NCBI GenBank assembly: GCA_017513135.1
Contig: JAFWDH010000006.1
Coordinates: 1-32,925 of the forward strand
Source of the DNA: Oscillospiraceae bacterium
GTDB lineage: Bacteria > Bacillota > Clostridia > Oscillospirales > Ruminococcaceae
Direction of reading: 5' to 3'
Length of the DNA stretch: 32,925 nt
The notes under the pieces were generated by a model, which saw nothing but the letters and a program-made list of their open reading frames with translations, did no database searches and was not told the origin of the DNA. This document shows, in pieces, positions 9,256 through 16,019 of this stretch. Every line of letters begins with the position of its first letter. Within the stretch, counting starts at the first letter, position 1. A program made the translations under genes and the position numbers.

Positions 9256-9284
9256 ATTATATCATAATAACCGTATCAGTTCTA
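9256..9284 (-). promoter_or_regulatory. Promoter of tig-clpP-clpX
   Basis: The minus strand has a perfect extended -10, TGA-TATAAT (9256-9264). The -35 candidate TAGAAC (9279-9284) at 17 bp is poor. No CIRCE or CtsR-type operator is visible around it, so heat-shock control by those systems is not supported. Confidence 0.7.
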
Positions 9285-9315
9285 TATGATAATTGTTACC
9301 GCAGAAGCCTCCGTT

Positions 9316-10017
9316 TCAGCCTGAAACGCCTGTGTCTATGCGGTACGGGACGAACGACAGAGCGTCCGCCGATATGAGCCTGAAATGTATGTCTTCATAC
9401 ACGCCGTTGAAGGCGCTGTATATGTTTTTTCCGTGTATGTGGCCGTAGAAGCACCTCTTCACGCCGTACTTCTTAAGCAGATCCACCGCCTCCTGCACGA
9501 TCATGCCGGAGAACACCGGCGGGTAGTGAAGGAACGCTATGATCTCCCCGGTGTCCAGCGATGCGGCCTCCTGAAGAGATGCCTCAAGGCGCATCATCTC
9601 CCTGGAGAACACCTTCTCCTTCGGCTCGCTGCTGTCATAGAACCAGCTCCTGGTGCCGCATACCGCCACGCCCTCGACAGCGTAGGCGTTGCGGAATACC
9701 GGAACTATCGTGTCAAGCCCGTTCTCCTCAAGGAATCCAGTGAGCTTCTTCATGGTAGGCCACCACAGGTCGTGGTTTCCCTTGAGTATGTACTTCCTTC
9801 CGGGCAGATCGTTTATGAACCTGAGGTCGGGCAGCGCCTCCGCGAGATCTATGCCCCAGCTTATATCTCCCGGTATCACGACACTGTCGCAGGGCCCTAC
9901 AGACTTTGACCAGTTGTCTGCGAGCCTCTTCTCGTAATTGACCCATCCGTCGAATATGTTCATGGGCTTGTCGGTGCCCAGCGAAAGATGGGGATCGGCT
10001 ATCACGAACAGTGACAT
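9316..10017 (-). CDS. Calcineurin-like metallophosphoesterase
   Basis: 233-residue predicted phosphohydrolase with all metal ligands of the calcineurin-like fold: Asp8 and His10 (IADPH), Asp51 (PGDISWG), Asn81-His82-Asp83 (KGNHD), His164 (LHYPP), and His193 and His195 (GHIHG). It probably binds two divalent cations; the substrate is unknown. No signal peptide or membrane segment, so cytosolic. It is the last gene of the rbgA-rnhB run, starting 19 nt after the rnhB stop. The Shine-Dalgarno GAAGG is about 12 nt from the ATG. A 17-bp palindrome overlaps its stop codon. Confidence 0.85.
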   Translation of the reverse strand: MSLFVIADPHLSLGTDKPMNIFDGWVNYEKRLADNWSKSVGPCDSVVIPGDISWGIDLAEALPDLRFINDLPGRKYILKGNHDLWWPTMKKLTGFLEENGLDTIVPVFRNAYAVEGVAVCGTRSWFYDSSEPKEKVFSREMMRLEASLQEAASLDTGEIIAFLHYPPVFSGMIVQEAVDLLKKYGVKRCFYGHIHGKNIYSAFNGVYEDIHFRLISADALSFVPYRIDTGVSG

Positions 10018-10036
10018 TGCTACATATACCTTCAGT

Positions 10037-10633
10037 TCAGTGTATCTTTTTAAGAAATGACTTCCTGTGATACTCTGTCATACCGTACTGTTTTATCGCT
10101 TCGTAATGGGCTTTCGTGGGATATCCCCTGTGCTTTTCGAAGCCGTACTGCGGATACTTCTCCGCGAGATCGTCCATGAACCTGTCACGGGTGACCTTTG
10201 CGAGTATCGACGCCGCCGCGATGGAAGCGGACTTCGCGTCGCCCTTGACCACCGTCACGCACTCCGCGTCCGTCTTCGGCGCCCGGTTGCCGTCAATAGC
10301 GGCGGCGCCGCAGCCGAGAGCCTCGATGCACTTCTTCATGCCGAGCATCGTGGCTTCGAGGATGTTAATCTCATCGATCGTGTCGTTGTCTATGAGCTCC
10401 ACGTGCCAGGCTTCCGCCTGTGCCGTTATCTCACCGTAAAGCTCTTCCCTTCTGGACTTCGTGACCTTTTTGGAGTCATCCAGCCAGTCGAACCTGCTTT
10501 CATCTTTCAGGATGACCGCCGCGCAGCACACAGGACCCGCGAGAGGCCCTCTGCCCGCCTCATCGACTCCGCAGAAGACGCCGAGCCGCGAGCGGAGCTC
10601 ACCGTCAAAGACGTAAAGCTCCTCCTTCACCAT
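10037..10633 (-). CDS. rnhB: Ribonuclease HII
   Basis: 198 residues. RNase HII cleaves RNA in RNA/DNA hybrids and single ribonucleotides misincorporated into DNA. The N-terminal signature GVDEAGRGPLAGPV holds the catalytic Asp24-Glu25, and further acidic residues follow (for example in AAIDGN). The ATG overlaps the rbgA stop by 7 nt, so the two are translationally coupled. The pairing rbgA-rnhB is also found in Bacillus. An RNase HI gene is in the same window at 28212. Confidence 0.95.
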   Translation of the reverse strand: MVKEELYVFDGELRSRLGVFCGVDEAGRGPLAGPVCCAAVILKDESRFDWLDDSKKVTKSRREELYGEITAQAEAWHVELIDNDTIDEINILEATMLGMKKCIEALGCGAAAIDGNRAPKTDAECVTVVKGDAKSASIAAASILAKVTRDRFMDDLAEKYPQYGFEKHRGYPTKAHYEAIKQYGMTEYHRKSFLKKIH

Positions 10634-11475
10634 CTGGGAGCCTCCAGCGTCACCCTGCCGAACTTCCCGTCGCGCAGATCCGTAAGCACAGCCTTCGCCG
10701 CCTTCTCCGTATCCGGGATGCCTCCTCTCAGAAGGAAACCGCGCTGCCTCGCTACCAGCTCCAGAAGCTCATATCCGGTGCTTTGCTCTTCCTCCTCAAG
10801 CTCCAGCCTAGTCTTCAGCGCCTGCGGAGAGGCCGTGTAAAGCTCCTGCAGCAGCGAGCAGGCCACCTCCTCCATGTCGAAGACGTCGTCCCTTATGGCG
10901 CCGGTATAGGCAAGATTATAGGCTGAGCTCATGTCCGAGAACTTCTCCCAGAGAACTCCGGGCATATCCAGCAGCTCGAACCTGTCTGCCGAGAGCCACT
11001 GTTTTCCCCTGGTCACCCCGGGGCGGTTCTCCACCTTGGCTATATTCTGGCCGAGAAGCATGTTTATGACCGTGGACTTGCCCACGTTCGGAACGCCCAC
11101 GAACATGATCCTGGGCTTCTCGTTCGCTCTCTTGCGTACGTGATCGTCCACGAACGAATCGAGCGCGGCGACGAGTTTCTTCTTCTCAGAGCTCTTCTTT
11201 CCGTTCAGAGCTATGGCGGCGTAGCCTTTGGAAGTGAAAAGCTTTATCCATTCCCTGGTGAGCTGCTCATCCGCGAGGTCAGCCTTGTTGAGGATGAAGA
11301 TCCTCGGCTTTCTGCCGCACGCCCTCCTCAGATTCGGGTTCTGGCTCGAGTAAGGGATCCTCGCGTCGATTATCTCCGCCACGGCTTCCACGTTCCTTAT
11401 CTCATAGGCGATCAGGCGCATGGTCTTGGCCATGTGTCCGGGAAACCAGTTTATCTTTGTCCTGTTCTCGCTCAT
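10627..11475 (-). CDS. rbgA: Ribosome biogenesis GTPase RbgA (YlqF)
   Basis: 282-residue circularly permuted GTPase needed for a late step of 50S assembly. The permuted motif order is visible: G4 NKAD (63-66) comes before G1 GVPNVGKST (127-135), G2 Thr155 and G3 DMPG (170-173). The N-terminus has the family motif INWFPGHMAK. The start is set by GGAAAGGAG just upstream. A possible 37-codon ORF ends in a 4-nt overlap with this ATG. The neighbourhood lepB-rbgA-rnhB downstream of rplS is conserved in Firmicutes. Confidence 0.96.
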   Translation of the reverse strand: MSENRTKINWFPGHMAKTMRLIAYEIRNVEAVAEIIDARIPYSSQNPNLRRACGRKPRIFILNKADLADEQLTREWIKLFTSKGYAAIALNGKKSSEKKKLVAALDSFVDDHVRKRANEKPRIMFVGVPNVGKSTVINMLLGQNIAKVENRPGVTRGKQWLSADRFELLDMPGVLWEKFSDMSSAYNLAYTGAIRDDVFDMEEVACSLLQELYTASPQALKTRLELEEEEQSTGYELLELVARQRGFLLRGGIPDTEKAAKAVLTDLRDGKFGRVTLEAPRW

Positions 11476-11585
11476 CGGATCTCCTTTCCCTCGATGTGCC
11501 TGTCCGGGATGCTGCGCACCTCCGGCGCTTTATAAAAGGGGCTCATGGACTGCGCCATGTGCCCCGTGACCGTTTTACTCACCAT
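11472..11585 (-). CDS. Possible 37-residue small ORF upstream of rbgA
   Basis: An open frame of 37 codons fills the lepB-rbgA gap and ends with an ATGA overlap with the rbgA start. It is polar and basic, begins MVSKTVTGHMAQ, and I do not recognise it. There is no Shine-Dalgarno before the first ATG, which argues against it. The precise coupling to rbgA and the lack of another explanation for the gap argue for it. It may also be chance. Confidence 0.22.
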   Translation of the reverse strand: MVSKTVTGHMAQSMSPFYKAPEVRSIPDRHIEGKEIR

Positions 11586-11600
11586 ACAGCAGACGGCGTT

Positions 11601-12110
11601 TCAGCCGGTGAATATGACTTTCCCGACTATGCTCCTCATGTCGATGAAGCCGCACCGCTCATACCTGCAGTCGAGAGACACCTCCCTGTTGTCGCCCACC
11701 GCGAAGACATACCCCTCGGGCACATAGAACGGATATGAGATGTCTCCCTTGAGGTTGGACATGGTCGTTCCGACAGGCGTGTCGAAGAGCTTTCCGTCGA
11801 CATAGATAGCTCCGTTGGAGGTATCCATCTCCACCTTCTGGAACTCCGTGGCGATGACGCGCTTTATGAGCGGTTCCGATAGTCCGTTATTGTCATCGGT
11901 GACTATCACGTCTCCCTGATCTATATCCAGAACGGCAAGAAGGGCCACGACCCTGTCTCCCTCATAGTAGGTGGGCTCCATGGACTGCCCCTGTACCGTG
12001 AAGACCTTTACGAAAAGCGTGAAGATCACGACACAGACTACCACGGCGAACACCGCGGCATCCATCCACTCGCATATAGAAGCAGCTGTTTTTCTTCTCT
12101 TCTCTTCCAA
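11601..12110 (-). CDS. lepB: Signal peptidase I
   Basis: 169-residue type I signal peptidase that removes signal peptides at the outer face of the membrane. A basic N-terminus (EEKRRK) is followed by one membrane segment (about 17-38). The catalytic dyad is Ser43 (QSMEPT) and Lys83 (LIKRVIA). The later box reads GDNREVSLDCRY, where the usual GDNR..S.DSR has Cys in place of the second Ser. The start appears to be TTG at 12110, with GGGGG 8 nt upstream; the first in-frame ATG would remove the basic head. It follows the rplS terminator with no clear promoter of its own, so partial read-through is possible. Confidence 0.9.
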   Translation of the reverse strand: MEEKRRKTAASICEWMDAAVFAVVVCVVIFTLFVKVFTVQGQSMEPTYYEGDRVVALLAVLDIDQGDVIVTDDNNGLSEPLIKRVIATEFQKVEMDTSNGAIYVDGKLFDTPVGTTMSNLKGDISYPFYVPEGYVFAVGDNREVSLDCRYERCGFIDMRSIVGKVIFTG

Positions 12111-12136
12111 TTCTGAAGCCCCCGTTTGCCGGTCTT

Positions 12137-12168
12137 AAACAGAAAGGAAGGAACAGTACGTTCCTTCC
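12137..12168 (-). terminator. Terminator after rplS
   Basis: A 9-bp stem (12146-12154 with 12160-12168, 5-nt loop) lies 13 nt after the rplS stop. Reading leftward it is followed by TTTCTGTTT. It separates rplS from lepB. Confidence 0.85.
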
Positions 12169-12181
12169 CGGATGTTGAAAG

Positions 12182-12523
12182 TCAGATTCTTTCCTTGAGC
12201 TTGGCGGATTTTCCGGTGCGCTGACGCAGGAAGTAGAGCTTCGCGCGGCGTACCTGTCCGTGACGGACAACTTCTACCTTTTCCACGTTGGGGCTGTTGA
12301 CCGGGAACACACGCTCAACACCGACACCGTAAGAAGTGCGGCGGACTGTGAAAGTCTCATTGATTCCGCCATGTTTCATCGCGATAACGATTCCCTCGTA
12401 TACCTGTATCCTGCTGCGGGAACCTTCAACGATCCTTACATGGACCCTGACGGTATCACCGATCTCGAACACCGGCTTTTCTGCCTTAAGAGAATCCTGC
12501 GACATAAGCTTGATCGCATCCAT
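12182..12523 (-). CDS. rplS: 50S ribosomal protein L19
   Basis: 113 residues, full length. L19 sits at the 30S-50S interface. Recognised by the family core ([41 protein letters not shown]) and the basic C-terminus with [21 protein letters not shown] precedes the ATG by about 10 nt; an out-of-frame ATG lies within that spacer. It is a single-gene unit with its own promoter, a structured leader and a terminator, rather than part of the rpsP-rimM-trmD-rplS operon found in many bacteria. Confidence 0.97.
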   Translation of the reverse strand: MDAIKLMSQDSLKAEKPVFEIGDTVRVHVRIVEGSRSRIQVYEGIVIAMKHGGINETFTVRRTSYGVGVERVFPVNSPNVEKVEVVRHGQVRRAKLYFLRQRTGKSAKLKERI

Positions 12524-12539
12524 TTTTCATTTTCCTCCC

Positions 12540-12620
12540 AATATCAGACATTCGTGCCGGTCTTTCAGGCAGAGGACTGTCAGCTTAATGTTGTGCACAT
12601 TAACCCCGCCGGGAAGGCGG
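12540..12620 (-). promoter_or_regulatory. Structured leader of rplS, candidate L19 autoregulatory leader
   Basis: The leader between promoter and start is about 115 nt, long for one gene. In transcript order it has a GC hairpin (CCGCC/GGCGG, 606-620 of 12,000), a 7-bp hairpin (TTAATGT/ACATTAA, 12585-12603) and a third, weaker element closed by GACA/TGTC (12547-12581). L19 leaders are known in Firmicutes as ribosomal-protein autoregulatory elements. I cannot confirm that this one fits that consensus. Confidence 0.5.
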
Positions 12621-12644
12621 TATTAATAAATTGCAAGCCTTATT

Positions 12645-12673
12645 ATGTTATCACTTGTTTACTGCCAATGCAA
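12645..12673 (-). promoter_or_regulatory. Promoter of rplS
   Basis: Minus-strand TTGCAT (12668-12673), 17-bp spacer, TAACAT (12645-12650). It lies immediately upstream of the structured leader and within 8 nt of the end of the DUF2344 gene. Confidence 0.75.
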
Positions 12674-12680
12674 GGACTTT

Positions 12681-13340
12681 TTATCTGAAATCCTGAAGAT
12701 CCGCGAGCAGCAGTTTCTTCCTCGTTATACGGACTTCAGCGCCTTCAAAGCCCTTCTCCGAAAGGAACGTCCCCATGAGCAGAGACGGGTTCAGCGAGGA
12801 TGTCGTATCGCTTTTGAGGACAGCCTCCACGGCAAGTCTGTCTCCCCTGACTTCAAAGGAGATCTTCTTTATGGACTCCGCAGCGTTCTCGGTCCTCTCG
12901 ACGCCCTTCTTGTTCTTTCTCGTAACGGGGATCTGGTCTCTTGAGATGAAATCATTGAATGAACGGTACAGCCGTTCCGTGTCTCCCCTGACGAGTATCT
13001 CCCAGAGGCTGAAGGCCGCGTCGGTATGCTCATGCACGGGCTCAAAGGCCGCGAACACGCTCAGCCCCTCGGGAAGCCCCGCATTGATCCTGCTTATTAT
13101 CTCCTGCTCCGCTACGGGAGAATCGTCGACGATCCTGAAGTCCATCGGCTCGTACTCGCTCTCGAAGCCCAGCGACAGGGGGCTTGAGAACATGAGATAG
13201 ATGTGCGTGTTGAAGCCCTGGGTATACCATACGTCGAGCCCGCTTCTCTTAAGCGCCCTGGTGAAGCACCTCATAACGTCCAGATGAGACAGGAATCTCG
13301 CATCTCCGACCTTGCGGAATAATACTCTAACGTTCTGCAA
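12681..13340 (-). CDS. TIGR03936/DUF2344 radical SAM-associated protein
   Basis: 219-residue protein of the family that accompanies TIGR03960 radical SAM proteins, here immediately upstream and overlapping. Function unknown; recognised by the N-terminal block VRVLFRKVGDARFLSHLDVMR and the following GLDVWYTQGFNTHIYLMFSSPLSLG. I place the start at a TTG (13340) because GGGAGGG lies 7 nt before it and the family begins at this point. The longer frame to 13415 would add 25 residues unlike the family. The overlap with the radical SAM gene is 14 nt. It is fused to its partner in some bacteria, supporting a joint role. Confidence 0.82.
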   Translation of the reverse strand: MQNVRVLFRKVGDARFLSHLDVMRCFTRALKRSGLDVWYTQGFNTHIYLMFSSPLSLGFESEYEPMDFRIVDDSPVAEQEIISRINAGLPEGLSVFAAFEPVHEHTDAAFSLWEILVRGDTERLYRSFNDFISRDQIPVTRKNKKGVERTENAAESIKKISFEVRGDRLAVEAVLKSDTTSSLNPSLLMGTFLSEKGFEGAEVRITRKKLLLADLQDFR

Positions 13341-15174
13341 AGCATTCCCTCCCCGTAAACAGATTGACGCCGCATCCCGAACACTGCTCCCTGCAGTTCG
13401 GAGTCGTGACGGCATTCATTGCCTTCTCATATTCCCTGCGCAGGAACTGCTTGCGCACTCCGTAGTCCACGACGTCCCACGGCTCGGTTTCATCGGGATC
13501 CCTGTCTCTCAGGGCATAGAATCCTGAATCCACTCCGCTGTCGGTGAATGCCTGCATCCACCTGTCATAGTCGAATCCTTCGTTCCAGCCGTCGAAGATG
13601 GCTCCTGCCTTATATGCCGCGAGGACAGCCCTGCTGACCTTCCTGTCGCCTTTTGCCAGCACGGTCTCGATGTAGCTTGTCTTGGCGTCATGCCAGCTGA
13701 TGGTTATCTTTCTGGAGCGGACGCTCTTTATGAGGAGGTCCTGTTTCCTTCTGAGCTCGTCCACGCCGTTGAACCCGCAGAACTCGAACGGAGTCTTGGG
13801 TTTGGGGATGAAGCAGGAAACGCTGGCTGACACGCTGACCGACTTTCCCTTGGGCTTGTCCGGCAGCGAATAGTACAGGTCCACGATCTTCTGGCATAGC
13901 GCCGAGATCCCGAGGATATCCTCGTCAGTCTCGGTGGGAAGCCCCATCATGAAGTACAGCTTTACGGCGGAATACCCGTTCATGAACGCGTCCCTGCAGC
14001 CGCTGAGTATCTCTTCCTCGGTTATGTTCTTGTTGATCACGTCCCTCAGCCTCTGCGTTCCGGCTTCCGCGGCGAACGTAAGGCCGCTCTCCCTGACCTG
14101 CCTTAGCTTCTGCGCGAGCGTTCCGGTGAAGGAGTCAACTCTGAGAGAAGGCAGCGACAGGTTGACCTTCCTGTCCACGGTCCAGTCGAGAAGCCCGTCC
14201 AGCATCTGCTCCAGCTGCGGGTGGTCGCTGGTAGAGAGCGACAGAAGCGATATCTCGTCGTATCCGGTGTTGTCTATTATCTCCTTTGCCTGCTGACATA
14301 TCAGCGACGCGTCCTTGCACCTGAAGGGCCTGTAGATAAAGCCCGCCTGGCAGAACCTGCAGCCTCTGATGCAGCCACGAAGCACCTCTATGCTCGGGCG
14401 GTCATGCACGACCTGCATGGAAGGCACTATCGGATTCAGCGGATACGGAGTGCTGTCCATATCCAGGATGACTCTTTTCGCCACCGGCAGCGGCGCCGCG
14501 CCGTCTGACTCCGAATACCCGGATATCCGACCGTCGGGAAGGTACTGCGGATCATACAGGGAAGGCACATAGACTCCCTTTATCCCGGAGCACGCGATGA
14601 GTATCTCCTTCCTGCTCATGCCTTTTCGGCGGCATTCGGCGATGCAGTGGCATATCTCGTTGTCTATGTCCTCACCGTCTCCGAGAGCGAACATGTCGAA
14701 GAAATCCGCCATGGGCTCCGGATTGCAGGTGCAGGGACCGCCTGCCACTACGAAGGGATCGTTTTCATCCCTTTCAGCCGCGAACAGCTTCACCCTGCCG
14801 AGCTCAAGCATATAGAGCACGTTAGTGTAGGACATCTCATACTGAAGTGTGAATCCGATGACGTCGAACTCATACAGAGGCGTCCTGCTCTCCAGGGAAA
14901 ACAGAGGAACATCCTCTTTCTCCATCTGCTCGTGCATGTCGAACCACGGCGCGAAGAACCTCTCGCACCAGATGCTGTCGTCGCTGTTAAGGACGTTGTA
15001 CATGATCTGCGTGGCCTGACTGGACATCCCTATCTCATAGGAGTCCGGAAAGCAGAAAGCGAACCTGATATCCACCTTGTCCGGTTCCTTCATCACGGCG
15101 CCCAGCTCCCCGCCTATGTATCTGGCAGGCTTCTGGACATTTGAAAGCATTCTGTTGAAAACGATCTCATCCAT
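13327..15174 (-). CDS. TIGR03960 B12-binding-like radical SAM protein
   Basis: 615 residues. The N-terminal half resembles a cobalamin-binding domain (FAFCFPDSYEIGMSSQATQI, VVAGGPCTCNPEP). The radical SAM core has the 4Fe-4S motif C268-x3-C272-x2-C275 (GCIRGCRFCQAG), plus downstream features such as FAAEAGTQRLRDVINK and YFMMGLPTETDEDI. A C-terminal cluster CREQCSGCG may bind a further metal. Substrate unknown; members are often near RNase E/G and ribosomal protein genes, suggesting RNA or ribosome modification, which is inference. The start at 15174 is chosen because GGAGAG lies 6 nt upstream; an ATG nine codons earlier lies inside a palindrome and lacks a ribosome binding site. Confidence 0.88.
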   Translation of the reverse strand: MDEIVFNRMLSNVQKPARYIGGELGAVMKEPDKVDIRFAFCFPDSYEIGMSSQATQIMYNVLNSDDSIWCERFFAPWFDMHEQMEKEDVPLFSLESRTPLYEFDVIGFTLQYEMSYTNVLYMLELGRVKLFAAERDENDPFVVAGGPCTCNPEPMADFFDMFALGDGEDIDNEICHCIAECRRKGMSRKEILIACSGIKGVYVPSLYDPQYLPDGRISGYSESDGAAPLPVAKRVILDMDSTPYPLNPIVPSMQVVHDRPSIEVLRGCIRGCRFCQAGFIYRPFRCKDASLICQQAKEIIDNTGYDEISLLSLSTSDHPQLEQMLDGLLDWTVDRKVNLSLPSLRVDSFTGTLAQKLRQVRESGLTFAAEAGTQRLRDVINKNITEEEILSGCRDAFMNGYSAVKLYFMMGLPTETDEDILGISALCQKIVDLYYSLPDKPKGKSVSVSASVSCFIPKPKTPFEFCGFNGVDELRRKQDLLIKSVRSRKITISWHDAKTSYIETVLAKGDRKVSRAVLAAYKAGAIFDGWNEGFDYDRWMQAFTDSGVDSGFYALRDRDPDETEPWDVVDYGVRKQFLRREYEKAMNAVTTPNCREQCSGCGVNLFTGRECFAER

Positions 15175-15190
15175 TAGGGTCTCTCCGTAC

Positions 15191-15212
15191 TGTAAAGCCA
15201 TACGGCTTTACA
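15191..15212 (-). repeat. 22-bp palindrome at the radical SAM gene start
   Basis: TGTAAAGCC (15191-15199) and GGCTTTACA (15204-15212) are perfect inverted repeats around ATAC. It lies just before the ribosome binding site and just after a possible -10 (TATAAA, 15220-15225). It could be an operator over the transcription start or a hairpin at the 5' end of the mRNA. There is no T-run next to it in either direction, so it is not a terminator. Confidence 0.6.
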
Positions 15213-15258
15213 TGTTGAATTTATAACTTTTTTATATCTTTTAATGACTTACGAAATG

Positions 15259-15267
15259 TGATATGAT
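15259..15267 (+). promoter_or_regulatory. Extended -10 promoter of rnpB
   Basis: TGA-TATGAT directly precedes the RNase P RNA by about 8 nt. The -35 region is weak (TTTTAA at 17 bp). Confidence 0.65.
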
Positions 15268-15274
15268 TCCATTC

Positions 15275-15602
15275 GCGAGCAGATCAGACGGCAGCGCGTG
15301 AAAACGTGAGGAAAGTCCGGGCTCCACAGGGCAGGATAGCTGCTAACGGCAGCCGGAGGCGACTTCAGGGAAAGTGCAACAGAGATATACCGCCTGATTT
15401 TTCAGGTAAGGGTGGAAAGGCGAGGTAAGAGCTCACCGGCATGACGGAGACGCCATGGCCATGTAAACCCTATCCGGAGCAACACCGAATGGAACATATG
15501 CGTTGGCCCGACGCGTTCCGCAGCGTGGCTGGAGCTGAATGGCGACATTCAGTCGAGACAGATTGCCGTCCTCGACAGAACCCGGCTTACAGATCTGGTC
15601 GC
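15275..15602 (+). ncRNA. rnpB: RNase P RNA, bacterial class A
   Basis: About 330 nt catalytic RNA that matures tRNA 5' ends. The conserved core elements are present in order: GAGGAAAGTCCGGGCTCC near the 5' end, the GGGTGGAAAGGCGAGGTAAGAGC block, ACCGAATGG, and the ACAGAACCCGGCTTACAG block near the 3' end. The ends pair as helix P1: 15275-15285 with 15592-15602, one mismatch. The layout is the ancestral A type, not the B type of Bacillus, which favours Clostridia over Bacilli. Ends may be off by a few bases. Confidence 0.95.
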
Positions 15603-15615
15603 TGTTTTATGAGAT

Positions 15616-15646
15616 ACAGGATCGGCATTGCCGGTCCTGTTTTTCC
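15616..15646 (+). terminator. Terminator of rnpB
   Basis: ACAGGATCGGC (15616-15626) pairs with GCCGGTCCTGT (15630-15640), 11 bp with one G-U and a 3-nt loop, followed by TTTTTCC. Confidence 0.9.
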
Positions 15647-15659
15647 TTTTAACCACAAC

Positions 15660-15689
15660 GACCCCTGGATGCTTCCGCATTCAGGGGTC
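15660..15689 (-). terminator. Terminator of secG
   Basis: A 13-bp stem with one wobble pair (15660-15672 with 15677-15689) and a 4-nt loop lies 16 nt after the secG stop. The leftward tail GTTGTGGTT is only moderately T-rich. Confidence 0.75.
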
Positions 15690-15705
15690 TGTTTCACTGA
15701 TGGTA

Positions 15706-15957
15706 TCAGTGGTTGCTGATAAGCACGAATATATTCACCGCGAGAGTGAGAACGAAGAATACGATGACAAGTATCCTCGTCACTGAAGCGAGCTTCTCGT
15801 CTTTGCTGTTTCCTCTGGCCCCGAATGAACTGTCGGAACCTCCGGCTATGGCACCGGACAGGCCGTCAGACTTATCAGACTGCAGAGAAACGAAGAGAAC
15901 GATCAAAAGGCCGCAGACTACAAGAAGCGATCCGCCTACAATTTCCCAAATTCCCAT
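15706..15957 (-). CDS. secG: Protein translocase subunit SecG
   Basis: 83-residue membrane protein of the SecYEG channel. It has the two expected membrane segments: one near the N-terminus (IVGGSLLVVCGLLIVLFVSL) and one near the C-terminus (ILVIVFFVLTLAVNIFVLI). They are joined by a Gly/Ser-rich loop (SGAIAGGSDSSFGARG), a SecG hallmark. The ATG at 15957 has GGAGG 7 nt upstream, preferred over an in-frame start 11 codons earlier. It stands alone, without the rnr-smpB genes that often follow. Confidence 0.92.
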   Translation of the reverse strand: MGIWEIVGGSLLVVCGLLIVLFVSLQSDKSDGLSGAIAGGSDSSFGARGNSKDEKLASVTRILVIVFFVLTLAVNIFVLISNH

Positions 15958-15985
15958 AATAATCCTCCAAATAATAGCAAAGGGA

Positions 15986-16014
15986 ATCATAACACAGGCC
16001 TATCCAAAAAGCAA
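15986..16014 (-). promoter_or_regulatory. Promoter of secG
   Basis: Minus-strand TTGCTT (16009-16014), 17-bp spacer, TATGAT (15986-15991) with an upstream TGT (extended -10). It lies just beyond the stop of the topoisomerase A gene. Confidence 0.7.
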
Positions 16015-16019
16015 CAACT

